Of a DNA stretch of 44,366 bases, positions 7,929 to 17,577 are shown piece after piece. The notes beneath the pieces are model-generated. The model was not told the origin of the DNA, searched no databases, and saw only the letters and a list, made by a program, of their open reading frames with translations. Within the stretch, counting starts at the first letter, position 1. Each line of letters opens with the position of its first letter. This DNA comes from Alphaproteobacteria bacterium casp-alpha6 (GTDB lineage: Bacteria > Pseudomonadota > Alphaproteobacteria > Rhodobacterales > Rhodobacteraceae): contig LFER01000064.1 of assembly GCA_001510135.1 (NCBI GenBank), positions 1 through 44,366 on the forward strand, given 5' to 3'. Position numbers and translations under genes: made by a program.

Positions 7929-9383
7929 TTATGCTTTATATCCAGCGACACCCAGCATCTGATCAACGTCCAAGTGACCTTCTATGTGTGCGGCCAACGC
8001 ATCCAGAGTTTGCTCCACGTCACTTTCGTAATTCCCTGTGCCGCTATCTAGTCCAATTCCGGTAAGGAAGGTTTTGCGAAACAAATCATTGCTGAACAAC
8101 CCGTGCAGATAGGTGCCTTTGACCTGACCTGTCAGGCTTTGCGCCCCCTCTGGGCGGTCTTCGATATATGCAAAAGGACGCGCGCAGTCCGGTCCATGCG
8201 TTTCACCAATATGAATTTCATAGCCTTCAATGGTCAACGCCCTAACCCCATAACTGGCATTGACCCGCGTCAGGGATTTATTCTGGCTCATCCGCGTTTC
8301 AACATCCAGAAAACCGAGCCCCTCTGACGTGCCGGCGGGGCCCTCTATCCCCTCGGGATCGCTGATCGTTTTGCCCAAGATCTGATAGCCCCCACAGATG
8401 CCCAAGATATGGCCCCCGCGGCGATGATGCGCACGCAGGTCTATGTCCCAACCTTGAGATTTCAAAAACTCCAAATCGCCTCTCGTAGATTTGGTGCCAG
8501 GAATAATAACAAGGGTTGCATCTGCCGGGATCGGCTGACCAGCCCTAAGAACGCTGACCTGCAGATTTGGATCGTTGCTCAGCGGGTCAAGATCGTCAAA
8601 GTTTGCTATCCGCGACAGCCCGAGGCAGACGATATGGGGTTTTCCGGGCCGCAGTGGTGTGGCAATGTCCAGCGCGTCTTCGGCGGGAAGTTTCCAAGCC
8701 TGAGAAAAATAGGGCAAAACGCCAAAACCCTGCCAAGTGGTGCGGGTTTCCAACATACGATATCCATCGTCAAAAAGGCTCACATCGCCACGAAACTTGT
8801 TGACGATAAACCCCCCTATCATCGCTTCGTCTGCTGGATCGAGAACGACCTTCGTGCCCACCAGCTGTGCGATCACACCGCCACGATCAATATCGCCCAC
8901 AAGCACCACCGGCACATTAGCCGCGCGCGCAAAACCCATATTCGCGATATCGCCCTTGCGCAGGTTCACTTCGGCGGGGCTTCCCGCGCCTTCGACCAGA
9001 ACGATATCAACACTGTTCTTAAGACGCTTGAAACTTTCTAAAACCGGTCGCATCAGTTGGGGTTTCAACGCGGCATATTCGCGCGCCTTGGCTGTGGCAT
9101 GCCGTCTGCCCTGCACAATAATTTGAGAGCCTGTTTCGCTTTCCGGCTTCAAAAGGACGGGGTTCATATCTGTATGGGGATCGCGTCCTGCGGCGCGCGC
9201 CTGCAGCGCTTGGGCGCGCCCGATCTCGCCTCCGTCCACTGTCACTGCGGCATTATTAGACATGTTTTGCGGTTTAAACGGTGCAACACTGATGCCCCGA
9301 TTGCGCAACACGCGACAGAGACCTGCCACCAAGAGGGATTTACCCACATTGGACCCCGTCCCCTGAAACATCAGGGCCGGCAT
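7929..9383 (-). CDS. cobQ: Cobyric acid synthase CobQ
   Basis: This 484-residue glutamine-dependent amidotransferase amidates four side chains of adenosylcobyrinic acid a,c-diamide to give adenosylcobyric acid. The N-terminal P-loop-like [11 protein letters not shown] and the [10 protein letters not shown] segment are diagnostic of CobQ/CbiP. The C-terminal glutaminase domain carries the nucleophile Cys330 in GICGGYQ and His427 in YLHGLF. The length matches the family. It starts immediately after the cobO stop on the same strand, with no intergenic base, so the two are co-transcribed. This pair diverges from the riboswitch-controlled cobalamin operon. Confidence 0.96.
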   Translation of the reverse strand: MPALMFQGTGSNVGKSLLVAGLCRVLRNRGISVAPFKPQNMSNNAAVTVDGGEIGRAQALQARAAGRDPHTDMNPVLLKPESETGSQIIVQGRRHATAKAREYAALKPQLMRPVLESFKRLKNSVDIVLVEGAGSPAEVNLRKGDIANMGFARAANVPVVLVGDIDRGGVIAQLVGTKVVLDPADEAMIGGFIVNKFRGDVSLFDDGYRMLETRTTWQGFGVLPYFSQAWKLPAEDALDIATPLRPGKPHIVCLGLSRIANFDDLDPLSNDPNLQVSVLRAGQPIPADATLVIIPGTKSTRGDLEFLKSQGWDIDLRAHHRRGGHILGICGGYQILGKTISDPEGIEGPAGTSEGLGFLDVETRMSQNKSLTRVNASYGVRALTIEGYEIHIGETHGPDCARPFAYIEDRPEGAQSLTGQVKGTYLHGLFSNDLFRKTFLTGIGLDSGTGNYESDVEQTLDALAAHIEGHLDVDQMLGVAGYKA

Positions 9384-9992
9384 TTAAAATTCCACGCCAA
9401 GTTGGGCTTTGACACCATCTTTGAAGGGATGTTTGACCAAGCTCATTTCGGTGACAAGATCTGCCGCCTCGATCAGTTCAGGTTTCGCATTTCGCCCTGT
9501 CAGGCAGACATGGGTCATCGCCGGTTTTTGGGTCAGGAGAAAATCGACAACTTCGTCGATATCCAGATAATCATACCTTAACGCGATATTGATTTCATCC
9601 AGCAGCGCAAATTGGATATTTTCATCCAAAATCAGCTCTTTGGCACGCGCCCATCCTGCCTGCGCGGCGGCGATGTCGCGTTCGCGGTCTTGGGTTTCCC
9701 AAGTAAAGCCTTCGCCAGACACCACAAAGGTGCAGGCCTGCGCAAATTGTTCCGTCAGCAGCTTGCGCTCGCCAGTCATCCATGTCCCCTTGATAAACTG
9801 CACAACCGCGCAGGGCATGCCATGGGCAATGCAGCGCATGATCATCCCAAACCCAGAAGAAGATTTGCCTTTCCCTGCCCCTGTGTGCACCATGATGAGA
9901 CCTTTTTCTTCGGTCTTGGTTGCCATGATTGTGTCACGGGCCGCTTTGATTTTTTTCATTTTCTCGGTGTGGCGTTGATTTTCATCGACCAT
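9384..9992 (-). CDS. cobO: Cob(I)yrinic acid a,c-diamide adenosyltransferase CobO
   Basis: This 202-residue enzyme transfers the adenosyl group of ATP to the Co(I) corrinoid (CobO/CobA/BtuR family). The P-loop TGAGKGKSSS is at residues 37-46, followed by the typical GFGMIMRCIAHGM and QFIKGTW segments. LLDEINIALRYDYLD and LTGRNAKPELIEAADLVTEM further identify the family. The start is ATG at 9992 with AAGGA a few bases upstream; an in-frame ATG 24 bases earlier (10016) has no such site. It forms an operon with cobQ. Its upstream region is shared with the divergent riboswitch leader, and no B12 box faces cobO itself. Confidence 0.95.
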   Translation of the reverse strand: MVDENQRHTEKMKKIKAARDTIMATKTEEKGLIMVHTGAGKGKSSSGFGMIMRCIAHGMPCAVVQFIKGTWMTGERKLLTEQFAQACTFVVSGEGFTWETQDRERDIAAAQAGWARAKELILDENIQFALLDEINIALRYDYLDIDEVVDFLLTQKPAMTHVCLTGRNAKPELIEAADLVTEMSLVKHPFKDGVKAQLGVEF

Positions 9993-10007
9993 GGGTTTTC
10001 CTTTTAC

Positions 10008-10036
10008 TTGACACAACGCCCTGAAAGGCGCATTGC
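10008..10036 (+). promoter_or_regulatory. Candidate promoter of the riboswitch-led cobalamin operon
   Basis: A perfect TTGACA (10008-10013) is followed after 17 bases by CATTGC (10031-10036), a weak -10. The predicted transcript start near 10043 falls just before the 5' stem of the riboswitch, which supports the call. It also lies immediately upstream of the divergent cobO start. Confidence 0.45.
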
Positions 10037-10044
10037 AGCGCTAC

Positions 10045-10238
10045 GTTGGTTCCTGTTCATAGATCAGGCGAAGAGGGAATGCGATAGGATTTACGACCAC
10101 AGATGGTCAAGATCCGAAAACGCAGCCGCCCCCGCGACCGTGACCGGAAATGCGTATGTCACCACTGACCCTGTCGGGAAGGGATATTGCGCGCTAAGGC
10201 CATTGCCTTTGAATCCGCAAGCCGGGAGACCTGCCAAC
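10045..10238 (+). ncRNA. Cobalamin riboswitch (AdoCbl aptamer)
   Basis: The B12 box AAGCCGGGAGACCTGCC is at 10219-10235. Upstream are other expected blocks: GGGAATGCG near 10075, GCAGCCGCCCCCGCGACCGT near 10124 and GTCGGGAAGG near 10172. An outer P1 stem is formed by GTTGGT (10045-10050) and GCCAAC (10233-10238). It faces the plus-strand operon beginning with the DUF1636 gene, 115 bases upstream of its start. It should lower expression of the biosynthetic genes when cobalamin is plentiful. I see no obvious intrinsic terminator between aptamer and gene, so control at translation initiation is plausible. This also explains why the stretch 9993-10353 has no gene. Confidence 0.92.
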
Positions 10239-10353
10239 ACAACGTTTAACCCAGTCCGGACGGGGTGTGCCGGGAGCGGGTCCATGCGCTTTAATGTGGT
10301 GCATGTCCTGCCCTTCCCCATTTGGTCGCAACACGCCCGATAAAGAGGCCACT

Positions 10354-10752
10354 ATGGACAGCAAGGATCCCCAGAAACACCAAAAACCGATTGAATTGCT
10401 TGTCTGTAACACATGCCGAAAGGGTTTGGAGTTGCGCGATGGCGACAAACGTCCGGGAGAAATCCTGTTTGAAGCACTAACTGCCGTAGACCTTCCCAAG
10501 CTCGTTCAAATTCACGGTGTCAATTGCATTTCTAATTGTTCACAAGGCTGTACAATTGTGCTGCGCGGCGAAGGCCGGTGGAGCTATGTCTATGGCAATC
10601 TGGACCCTGAAGAACATGTTGAAATCATCCTTGATGGCGTGAACAAATATCTGAATGCCGCCGATGGGCTAGTGCCTTGGCGTGAAAGACCAGAACATTT
10701 TCGCAAGAACTGCATCGCCCGCATTCCCCCTTTAGAGGCCTATCATGACTGA
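10354..10752 (+). CDS. DUF1636 family protein, cobalamin-operon associated
   Basis: This 132-residue protein fits the DUF1636 family of small Cys-containing, ferredoxin-fold-like proteins often placed beside cobW. Visible cysteines are in LLVCNTCRKG near residue 20 and VNCISNCSQGCTIV near residues 60-70, a pattern that could bind a metal or an Fe-S cluster. The ATG at 10354 has GAGG upstream; a longer reading from 10267 would start just after the riboswitch and has no family-like residues. Its end overlaps cobW by 8 bases. It is the first gene after the riboswitch. A role in cobalt supply or delivery to the chelatase is inferred from position only. Confidence 0.85.
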   Translation: MDSKDPQKHQKPIELLVCNTCRKGLELRDGDKRPGEILFEALTAVDLPKLVQIHGVNCISNCSQGCTIVLRGEGRWSYVYGNLDPEEHVEIILDGVNKYLNAADGLVPWRERPEHFRKNCIARIPPLEAYHD

Positions 10753-11782
10753 ACTCACCAAACTTCCCGTCACTGTAATCACCGGATTTCTGGGCAGTGG
10801 CAAAACCACTTTGATCCGCCATTTGATGCAAAATGCAGGCGGAAAACGCTTGGCAGTTGTTGTCAATGAGTTTGGCGATGTTGGCGTCGACGGAGAGATC
10901 CTGAAAAGTTGCTCCATTCCCGACTGCCCCGAAGAAAACATCATGGAGCTTGCGAACGGATGCATTTGCTGCACGGTGGCTGATGATTTCATACCCACGA
11001 TCGAAGCGCTCATGAAGCTTGATCCCAAGCCTGAACATATTTTGATCGAAACCTCAGGTCTTGCCTTGCCAAAGCCATTGCTCAAAGCATTTGACTGGCC
11101 CGATATCCGCTCCAAAATCACAGTGGACGGAGTGATTGCCTTGGCAGATGCTGAAGCCGTCGCTGACGGACGGTTTGCCCCGAATGTGGACGCTGTGCGC
11201 ACGCAGCAAGAAGCTGATGACAGCCTTGATCACGAAACTCCGCTTTCGGAAGTTTTTGAAGATCAAATGGCCTGCGCCGATATCATCCTTTTGACGAAAA
11301 CGGATCTTGCCTCCTCGGAAGCGATCCTTGCGGCGAAATCAGTGATTGCAAAGGAAACACCCCGTCCACTTCCTATCGTTGAGGTGGCTGAGGGTGTGGT
11401 TGACCCGCGCGTGATCCTTGGTCTTGGCGCGGCGGCAGAGGATGATCTTTTGGCGCGTCCGTCCCACCACGATGAAGCGCATGATCACGATCATGAGGAT
11501 TTTGACAGTATCGTCGTGGAATTGGATGAAGTGGACAGTCCTGAGACGCTCAGCGCAAAAATCGAACGTATCGCGCGTGAACAAAATATTCTGCGTGTCA
11601 AAGGGTATGCGGCAGTCAAAGGCAAACCCATGCGCCTTTTAGTGCAGGCGGTTGGAAGCCGCGTACGCGCGCAATATGACCGCCCGTGGAAAGCAGAGGA
11701 GACCCGCATGGGGCGCCTTGTTGTGATCGGCGAACACGATGACATTTCACGCGATCGTATCGAAGCGGTGTTGAAAGGCTAA
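10745..11782 (+). CDS. cobW: CobW, GTPase metallochaperone of cobalamin synthesis
   Basis: This 345-residue G3E-family GTPase has GFLGSGKT (residues 14-21), the metal-binding CxCC motif Cys73-Ile-Cys75-Cys76, ETSGLALP and the TKTD guanine-specificity motif. A His-rich linker (about residues 241-250) precedes the C-terminal CobW_C domain. CobW proteins are thought to bind Co(II) with GTP and supply it for corrin insertion, fitting its place directly before cobN. It overlaps the DUF1636 gene by 8 bases and ends 3 bases before cobN. The family includes zinc chaperones, but the riboswitch-led operon argues for cobalt. Confidence 0.95.
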   Translation: MTELTKLPVTVITGFLGSGKTTLIRHLMQNAGGKRLAVVVNEFGDVGVDGEILKSCSIPDCPEENIMELANGCICCTVADDFIPTIEALMKLDPKPEHILIETSGLALPKPLLKAFDWPDIRSKITVDGVIALADAEAVADGRFAPNVDAVRTQQEADDSLDHETPLSEVFEDQMACADIILLTKTDLASSEAILAAKSVIAKETPRPLPIVEVAEGVVDPRVILGLGAAAEDDLLARPSHHDEAHDHDHEDFDSIVVELDEVDSPETLSAKIERIAREQNILRVKGYAAVKGKPMRLLVQAVGSRVRAQYDRPWKAEETRMGRLVVIGEHDDISRDRIEAVLKG

Positions 11783-11785
11783 AAG

Positions 11786-14700
11786 ATGCATGTCATCTTC
11801 CGCGAAAGTCACGGTTTAGATGCCACAGAAACACCTGTGGATCTTGATCAATCGCCAGCCGATCTGGTGGTGCTTTCGTTTTCGGACAGCGATCTTGGCG
11901 CATTTGCCACCGGATGGCATCTTGGGAAGAGTGAATTGCCAACCTTACGCTTGGCCAATCTTATGGGACTGAAACATCCACTCTCAGTGGATACCTATAT
12001 CGAAAAGACCCTCAGCCATGCGCGGGGAATTTTGATACGTCTGATTGGTGGCAAGTCATATTGGGACTACGGTGTTCAACAAGTGCGCGCCTTGGCCGCG
12101 GAAAAAAATATAGCCCTTGCAATCTTACCAGCGGATGGACGGGTCGACGCTCAGTTGGACGAAATGTCCACGCTTCCGGTGTCCACATTGCGCCGCCTCT
12201 GTGCGCTCTGTGACACAGGCGGCGCAGAAGCGGCGCGTGCGGCCCTTGGTCAACTGGCATTGGCTGCGGGGCTTTATGTCAAGCCAAGCTTTGGACCCAA
12301 GCGGCTTCCCCGCGTCGGGGCGTGGACGAGGGAAAACGGGGTGATCTGTCCCGCACAGGTGGCGTGTCGCATCGGTGAAAAACCGCTTGTGGCCGTCTGT
12401 TTTTATCTCTCTTACCTTACCGCTGCCGACCTTCATCCGTTTGAAGTGCTGAGCCAGCAGTTAAAAGAACAGGGTTTTGACGTGATCGGGCTGTTTGCAC
12501 CTTCGCTCAAGGAACCGGAAGCCGCCCGTTGGATGACGCGTCAAATTCGCCACCTCACCCCCGTAGCGATCGTCAACGCGACAGCGTTTTCTGGTATCGG
12601 GGGCGATGGGACTTCCCCTCTTGATGCAGGCGATGTGCCCGTCTTTCAGATGATGCTTGCCACGTCACGACGCAAAGACTGGCAAGAGGCCGAACGAGGG
12701 CTTTCCCCAGCAGATCTTGCCATGCATGTGGTTCTTCCCGAAGTAGACGGTCGTTTGTCTGGTGGTGTGGGATCTTTCAAACAACCTTCAAGGCGCGATC
12801 CCGATCTGGAATTTTCCCGCTTCGCTCATCAAGGTGATCCAGAGCGGATTAAGGCACTCGTCGATAGGCTAGCCGCGCATGTGGCGCTGCAGACCAAACC
12901 ACGCAACCAGAGAACGACGGCACTGGTCCTATCTACCTACCCCGGCAAAGAGTGGAATATGGCCCATGCGGTGGGGTTGGACGCGCTGGCCTCTGCACAG
13001 GCGATCCTCGCGGATATCTTGGCAGACGGACATGCTATTAGCGATATTGATGATCTCACCAACAGGCTCAAAAGCAATTATCTACACTGGGACGTCGAGG
13101 CCTATATGAGCGCGCTCGCCTCCCTTCCCGTCACACTTACTAAGACGCTGTTTGATGTCTGGGGACCCCCAGAAGACGACCCCGCCTTTAACGGGGGACA
13201 TTTTGCCTTTCGCGCGCTGCGATGCGGGTCGGCAATTGTTGCTCTTCAACCCGAACGCGGCTCTGTCGCAACGCGCGATGCGGATTATCACGATACAGCC
13301 CGCACACCCCGCCATTCCTATGTGGCCTTTTATCTATGGCTGAGAAAAACATGTCATGTGGACGCACTGATCCATATCGGGGCCCATGGCACATTGGAAT
13401 GGTTGCCGGGAAAATCGGTGGCCTTATCCGAGGCATGTTGGCCCGAAGCTCTGATCGGGGATCTTCCAGTTATCTACCCCTTTATCGTGAACGATCCCGG
13501 CGAGGCTGCTCAGGCCAAGCGGCGCATTGGCGCCATCACCTTGGGACATATCCCGCCTGCCCTCAAACAAAGCGCAACGCCCGACAGATTGGCGCATCTG
13601 GAAAATCTATTGGATGAGTTTTCCAACGCGGACGGTCTTGATCCGAAACGCAGGGACCGCCTTCAGGACGATATACGCAGCGAAGCACAGGCGCTTGGCG
13701 TCGAGCATGATCTTGGCTTGAACCAAGCCACCAGCACGGCCGAAGCCATCACACGCATTGATCGTTTTGTTTGTGATGTAAAAGAAAGCCAATTTGGTGA
13801 CGGATTACATATTTATGGCCGCCTTCCAGAGACAAAATTAGACTTCGACGCCGCAATAGCCGTACAATCCGAACGCGATGGCCTCAGAAAAGCGATGTCG
13901 GGGCGACGTGTCCAAGCCGGCCCTTCAGGGTCGCCTTACCGAGGGCGCAGCGATGTTCTGCCAACGGGTCGAAACCTATTCACCACCGATCCGCGCTCTG
14001 TTCCCACGCGCTCAGCCTATGCGCAGGGTGTGAAATTGGCAGAAGAACTGGTGCGCCGTCACCTTCAGGACCATGGCGACTATCCAAGGCATCTGGTGGT
14101 CGACCTGTGGGGCTCCTCCACTATGCGCACGGCAGGTGAAGATTTTGCCATGGCGCTGCATCTTTTGGGAGTGAAACCCAAATGGGACAAAGGTTCAGAA
14201 CGGGTAAGCGGCATTGAAATCATTCCGATTGCGGAATTGGAACGCCCCCGCCTAGATGTGGCGTTACGCGTGTCTGGATTGTTCAGGGATGTCTTTCCCA
14301 CATTGTCCGCGCTCTTCATGCAGGCAATCAGAGCCCTTTGTGAAAAAGACGAAGCCAAAGACTGGAACCCCTATGTTGATCAAACAGCCCTATCCCGCGT
14401 CTTTGGTCCAAAGCCCGGAAGTTATGGATTGTCCATGGGAGGACTGTCCGAAACCTTTACAGAGGCGGCGCGCAAAGAAGCCGGAGACGCATGGTTGGCC
14501 GCAAGTTCCTTTAGCTTTGAGGGGGACCAAGTCAGCCATGAGCCCCAAAGCATAAGAGAGGTTGTCAGAAAAGCGGATAGTTTTGTGCATACACAAGACC
14601 TGCGCGAAAGCGATCTTTTGCTTGCCTCCGATTATGCCACTCATGAAGCAGGATTTGCAGCGGCACAATCTGTGACTGGGGGCAGTGCCGCGCTTTATCA

Positions 14701-15076
14701 TCTGGACAATACGTTACCTCAATCGCCGCGCGCGCGCAGCCTGAAAGAGGAAATCGCACGTGTTGTGCAAGCGCGGGCAGCCAATCCCGACTGGATCGCC
14801 GGTATGCAGCGCCACGGGTTTCGCGGGGCGGCAGAAATTGCCGTGACGCTCGATCATATGGCGGCATTCGCCAATCTTGCTGGCGTTGTTGGCCCCCATC
14901 TTTTTGACAGCTATTATGAGGCAACGCTTGGGAATGACGTAATTTCAGACTTTCTGAAAACACATAACCCCGAAGCCTACGCCGCGATGAAAACCAGATT
15001 TGACGCGCTTCATGCGGCGGGACTTTGGATATCGCGGCGCAATTCTGTTCTCGCGTCTCTTGAAGGAGCGGCATGA
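11786..15076 (+). CDS. cobN: Aerobic cobaltochelatase subunit CobN
   Basis: This 1096-residue protein is the large subunit of the ATP-dependent cobaltochelatase that inserts Co(II) into hydrogenobyrinic acid a,c-diamide with CobS and CobT. Hallmarks are LSTYPGKEWNMAHAVGLD, the central HIGAHGTLEWLPGKSVALS and the C-terminal LVVDLWGSSTMRTAGEDFAM and NPEAYAAM segments. It is somewhat shorter than the roughly 1270-residue Pseudomonas denitrificans protein, but no internal break is seen. CobS and CobT are not in this window. It starts 3 bases after cobW and overlaps cobG by 4 bases. Confidence 0.96.
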   Translation: MHVIFRESHGLDATETPVDLDQSPADLVVLSFSDSDLGAFATGWHLGKSELPTLRLANLMGLKHPLSVDTYIEKTLSHARGILIRLIGGKSYWDYGVQQVRALAAEKNIALAILPADGRVDAQLDEMSTLPVSTLRRLCALCDTGGAEAARAALGQLALAAGLYVKPSFGPKRLPRVGAWTRENGVICPAQVACRIGEKPLVAVCFYLSYLTAADLHPFEVLSQQLKEQGFDVIGLFAPSLKEPEAARWMTRQIRHLTPVAIVNATAFSGIGGDGTSPLDAGDVPVFQMMLATSRRKDWQEAERGLSPADLAMHVVLPEVDGRLSGGVGSFKQPSRRDPDLEFSRFAHQGDPERIKALVDRLAAHVALQTKPRNQRTTALVLSTYPGKEWNMAHAVGLDALASAQAILADILADGHAISDIDDLTNRLKSNYLHWDVEAYMSALASLPVTLTKTLFDVWGPPEDDPAFNGGHFAFRALRCGSAIVALQPERGSVATRDADYHDTARTPRHSYVAFYLWLRKTCHVDALIHIGAHGTLEWLPGKSVALSEACWPEALIGDLPVIYPFIVNDPGEAAQAKRRIGAITLGHIPPALKQSATPDRLAHLENLLDEFSNADGLDPKRRDRLQDDIRSEAQALGVEHDLGLNQATSTAEAITRIDRFVCDVKESQFGDGLHIYGRLPETKLDFDAAIAVQSERDGLRKAMSGRRVQAGPSGSPYRGRSDVLPTGRNLFTTDPRSVPTRSAYAQGVKLAEELVRRHLQDHGDYPRHLVVDLWGSSTMRTAGEDFAMALHLLGVKPKWDKGSERVSGIEIIPIAELERPRLDVALRVSGLFRDVFPTLSALFMQAIRALCEKDEAKDWNPYVDQTALSRVFGPKPGSYGLSMGGLSETFTEAARKEAGDAWLAASSFSFEGDQVSHEPQSIREVVRKADSFVHTQDLRESDLLLASDYATHEAGFAAAQSVTGGSAALYHLDNTLPQSPRARSLKEEIARVVQARAANPDWIAGMQRHGFRGAAEIAVTLDHMAAFANLAGVVGPHLFDSYYEATLGNDVISDFLKTHNPEAYAAMKTRFDALHAAGLWISRRNSVLASLEGAA

Positions 15077-16209
15077 TGCGCCCGGCCCCAAAAGGATGGT
15101 GCCCCACGGCAGAACAACCTATGGCGTCAGGTGACGGGTTGATCGTGCGTTTGCGCCCGCGATATGGGCGACTGACAAGAGAGGCCGTTTTTTCAATTCT
15201 GGAGTTGAGCGAGCGGTTCGGCAACACAATGATCGATGTCACGAACCGTGCCAATCTTCAGCTTCGGGGCGTATCAGAGAAAAATGACACAGAGATTTTG
15301 AGCGCGCTTTATGATCTCGCGCTTATCGACCCCGAACAAGAAGCGCAACCGGGACGCAATTTGATTTTAGCCCCCAACTGGGACCACGGCAGCCTTGGTG
15401 AAAAACTGGCCGGAGAATTCTATGATCGCTTAGCGGAGCTTCCGCCGCTACCGTCTAAATTCGGGTTTTCAATAGACACGGAAGGACAACGCTCCTTGCA
15501 GAACATCTCTGCCGATATCCGTCTGGAAATATTGGATGCCAAAACGGTTCTTATTTATGCTGACGGAACAACCGCTGGACGCACCGTTTCAAGGGAAAAC
15601 GCCGTTTCAGCCATGCACAAACTGGCAGAATGGTTTGTTCAGACAGGCGGGAGGCAGGCAGGTCGCATGGCTCGGCATTTGCTCGAGCAGCCACTTCCCA
15701 AAGACTGGCAGGAGGTGCCAAGATCCGTTCGGCACAACGCCCCGCTCCCCCCCGGGCAGAATGATCTGGGATTCGTTGTGGGGATTCCCTTTGGTCAAAG
15801 CTCCGCCAGTGCCTTACGCGACTTGATGAACGACAGCGCGGCAACTGCCATTCGCCTCACACCTTGGCGAAGCCTGCTTCTTGAAGGTGCCAAAGCCGTT
15901 CAAACCAAAGGCTTTATCCTCTCCCCGCAGCAGCATCTCGGTCAGGCAAATGCCTGTTCGGGTGCGCCCGCCTGTCAGGCTGCAAGCGTGGAGACGCGCA
16001 AAGTCGCGCAGATCCTCTCTGCAAAAACCACCAAATCCCTCCATGTGTCCGGCTGCGCCAAAGGATGTGCATTTCCCAAAACAGCAGAAATCACCGTAAG
16101 GGGACGCGACGGGCGTTACGACCTGATCCTCAATGGCGCGCCATGGGATGTACCACACACATCAGCTTTGACACAAAATCAGCTGATCAAAGAAATTGAA
16201 AGACTGTGA
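15073..16209 (+). CDS. cobG: Precorrin-3B synthase CobG
   Basis: This 378-residue protein is related to nitrite/sulfite reductases and fits CobG, the O2-dependent Fe-S enzyme that converts precorrin-3A to precorrin-3B. It has the N-terminal GWCPTAEQPMASGDGL segment, DVTNRANLQLRGV and a 4Fe-4S ligand set: Cys295, Cys301, Cys328 and Cys332 (CSGAPAC then CAKGC). Its presence marks the aerobic route to cobalamin. ATG codons occur at 15073 and 15076; the second is better spaced from GGAG at 15065-15068. The gene overlaps the end of cobN and is coupled to cobH by TGATG. Confidence 0.93.
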   Translation: MMRPAPKGWCPTAEQPMASGDGLIVRLRPRYGRLTREAVFSILELSERFGNTMIDVTNRANLQLRGVSEKNDTEILSALYDLALIDPEQEAQPGRNLILAPNWDHGSLGEKLAGEFYDRLAELPPLPSKFGFSIDTEGQRSLQNISADIRLEILDAKTVLIYADGTTAGRTVSRENAVSAMHKLAEWFVQTGGRQAGRMARHLLEQPLPKDWQEVPRSVRHNAPLPPGQNDLGFVVGIPFGQSSASALRDLMNDSAATAIRLTPWRSLLLEGAKAVQTKGFILSPQQHLGQANACSGAPACQAASVETRKVAQILSAKTTKSLHVSGCAKGCAFPKTAEITVRGRDGRYDLILNGAPWDVPHTSALTQNQLIKEIERL

Positions 16210-16838
16210 TGCCCTATACCTACGAAACCAACGGTGCTGCTATCTATGAACAATCCTTTCGCATGATCCGTGCCGAAAGCGATCTGGCGCGTTTTGACAA
16301 GGATGAAGAAATCGTGGCCGTGCGCATGATCCATGCCGCTGGTATGGTCGGGCTTTCTGAATTCATCGAATTTTCCGCAGGCTTCGCCCGGGTTGCCCGC
16401 GCGGCTCTTGAAGGTGGCGCACCAATTTTATGCGATGCGCGGATGGTGTCAGAAGGCATCACGCGCGCGCGACTTCCGGCCGACAATGACATCATCTGCA
16501 CCCTTCATTCAGAGGGCGTGCGGGCTTTGGCCTCAGAGATCGGCAATACACGCTCTGCGGCAGCATTAGAACTGTGGCGGCCCCATCTGGATGGAGCTAT
16601 TGTCGCCATAGGCAATGCGCCAACGGCGCTTTTTCATCTTTTGAACATGCTCGAAGACCCAACCTGCCCCCGCCCTGCCGCAATCATTGGCTGTCCTGTG
16701 GGATTTGTGGGTGCGGTTGAAAGCAAAGACGCCCTTTGGGACGCCTGCCCTGTGCCCTGTTGTATCGTCCGCGGCCGCTTGGGCGGCAGCGCCATCACAG
16801 TCGCCGCTGTCAATGCGCTTGCCAGCCGGAAAGAGTAA
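16209..16838 (+). CDS. cobH: Precorrin-8X methylmutase CobH
   Basis: This 209-residue protein catalyses the 1,5-methyl shift that turns precorrin-8X into hydrogenobyrinic acid. Recognisable segments are RMIHAAGMV with the catalytic His, ILCDARMVSEGIT, GNAPTALFHLL and IIGCPVGFVGAVESKDAL. The length is typical of CobH/CbiC. An overlapping GTG at 16206 could also start, but ATG at 16209 overlaps the cobG stop as TGATG, the usual coupled arrangement in this operon. It ends 4 bases before cobI. Confidence 0.96.
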   Translation: MPYTYETNGAAIYEQSFRMIRAESDLARFDKDEEIVAVRMIHAAGMVGLSEFIEFSAGFARVARAALEGGAPILCDARMVSEGITRARLPADNDIICTLHSEGVRALASEIGNTRSAAALELWRPHLDGAIVAIGNAPTALFHLLNMLEDPTCPRPAAIIGCPVGFVGAVESKDALWDACPVPCCIVRGRLGGSAITVAAVNALASRKE

Positions 16839-16842
16839 GTAG

Positions 16843-17577
16843 ATGAGTACCGACAAAGGCGTTATATACGGACTTGGGTTGGGACCGGGTGATCCGGATC
16901 TGATGAGCGTCAAAGCAGACCGTATTCTGCGAAAAAGTAGCCATGTCGCCTATTTTCGAAAAAAGCGCCGCAAGGGGCATGCACGCACCATTGTTGATAC
17001 TCTTCTTGCGGAAAATGTTGTGGAATACGCGATGGAATATCCCGTCACCACAGAAATTGCTCTGAGCGATCCCGCCTATAACGTTGCGCTTTCTGAATTT
17101 TACGAAGGTTGCGCTGCACGTATCAAGACGTTCTCGGATCAGGGAATATCAGTTACGGTCCTCTGCGAAGGAGATCCATTTTTTTACGGCTCCTTCATGC
17201 ATATATACACCCGTGTGAAAGACAGCCACCCCGTCTGCGTGGTCCCTGCGATCACCGGTATGTCTGCAGCATGGACGCAGACGGGTCACCCCATTACTTG
17301 GGGAGATGATGTGCTAACCGTCCTTACGGGCACCTTGCCCGAAGAGGTCCTGATTCAAAAAATGCGCCAGAGCGATGCTTTGGTAGTGATGAAAATTGGT
17401 CAACATCTGGGAAAGGTCAAACGTGCGCTCAAATCCAGCGGGCTTTATGAGCGGGCATGGATCGTACGCCATGCGGCTATGACCAATAGCGAAGTTCAAA
17501 AGCTTAACGAAGTAGACGACGACTCAACACCCTATTTTTCAATCATTATCGTACATGGTCAGGGCCGCAGACCATGA
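16843..17577 (+). CDS. cobI: Precorrin-2 C20-methyltransferase CobI
   Basis: This 244-residue SAM-dependent methyltransferase (tetrapyrrole methylase family) methylates C20 of precorrin-2. The N-terminal SAM-binding loop is GLGLGPGDPDLMSVKA, then CEGDPFFYGSFMHIY and VPAITGMSAAW, which are typical of CobI/CbiL. It starts 4 bases after cobH and overlaps cobJ by 4 bases (ATGA). Its length is close to the family norm. Confidence 0.95.
   Translation: MSTDKGVIYGLGLGPGDPDLMSVKADRILRKSSHVAYFRKKRRKGHARTIVDTLLAENVVEYAMEYPVTTEIALSDPAYNVALSEFYEGCAARIKTFSDQGISVTVLCEGDPFFYGSFMHIYTRVKDSHPVCVVPAITGMSAAWTQTGHPITWGDDVLTVLTGTLPEEVLIQKMRQSDALVVMKIGQHLGKVKRALKSSGLYERAWIVRHAAMTNSEVQKLNEVDDDSTPYFSIIIVHGQGRRP

Noticed and set aside
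8409-9041. A 210-codon open frame on the plus strand opposite cobQ, and several shorter ones nearby
   Set aside because: It lies entirely antisense to a clear CobQ protein and shows no recognisable domain or ribosome binding site.
9993-10044. A second, leftward cobalamin riboswitch for cobO-cobQ
   Set aside because: There are only about 50 bases before the rightward aptamer begins, and no B12 box is found on the minus strand.
9612-10343. A 243-codon plus-strand frame opposite cobO running into the riboswitch
   Set aside because: It is antisense to CobO and overlaps the B12 aptamer; the protein has no family features.
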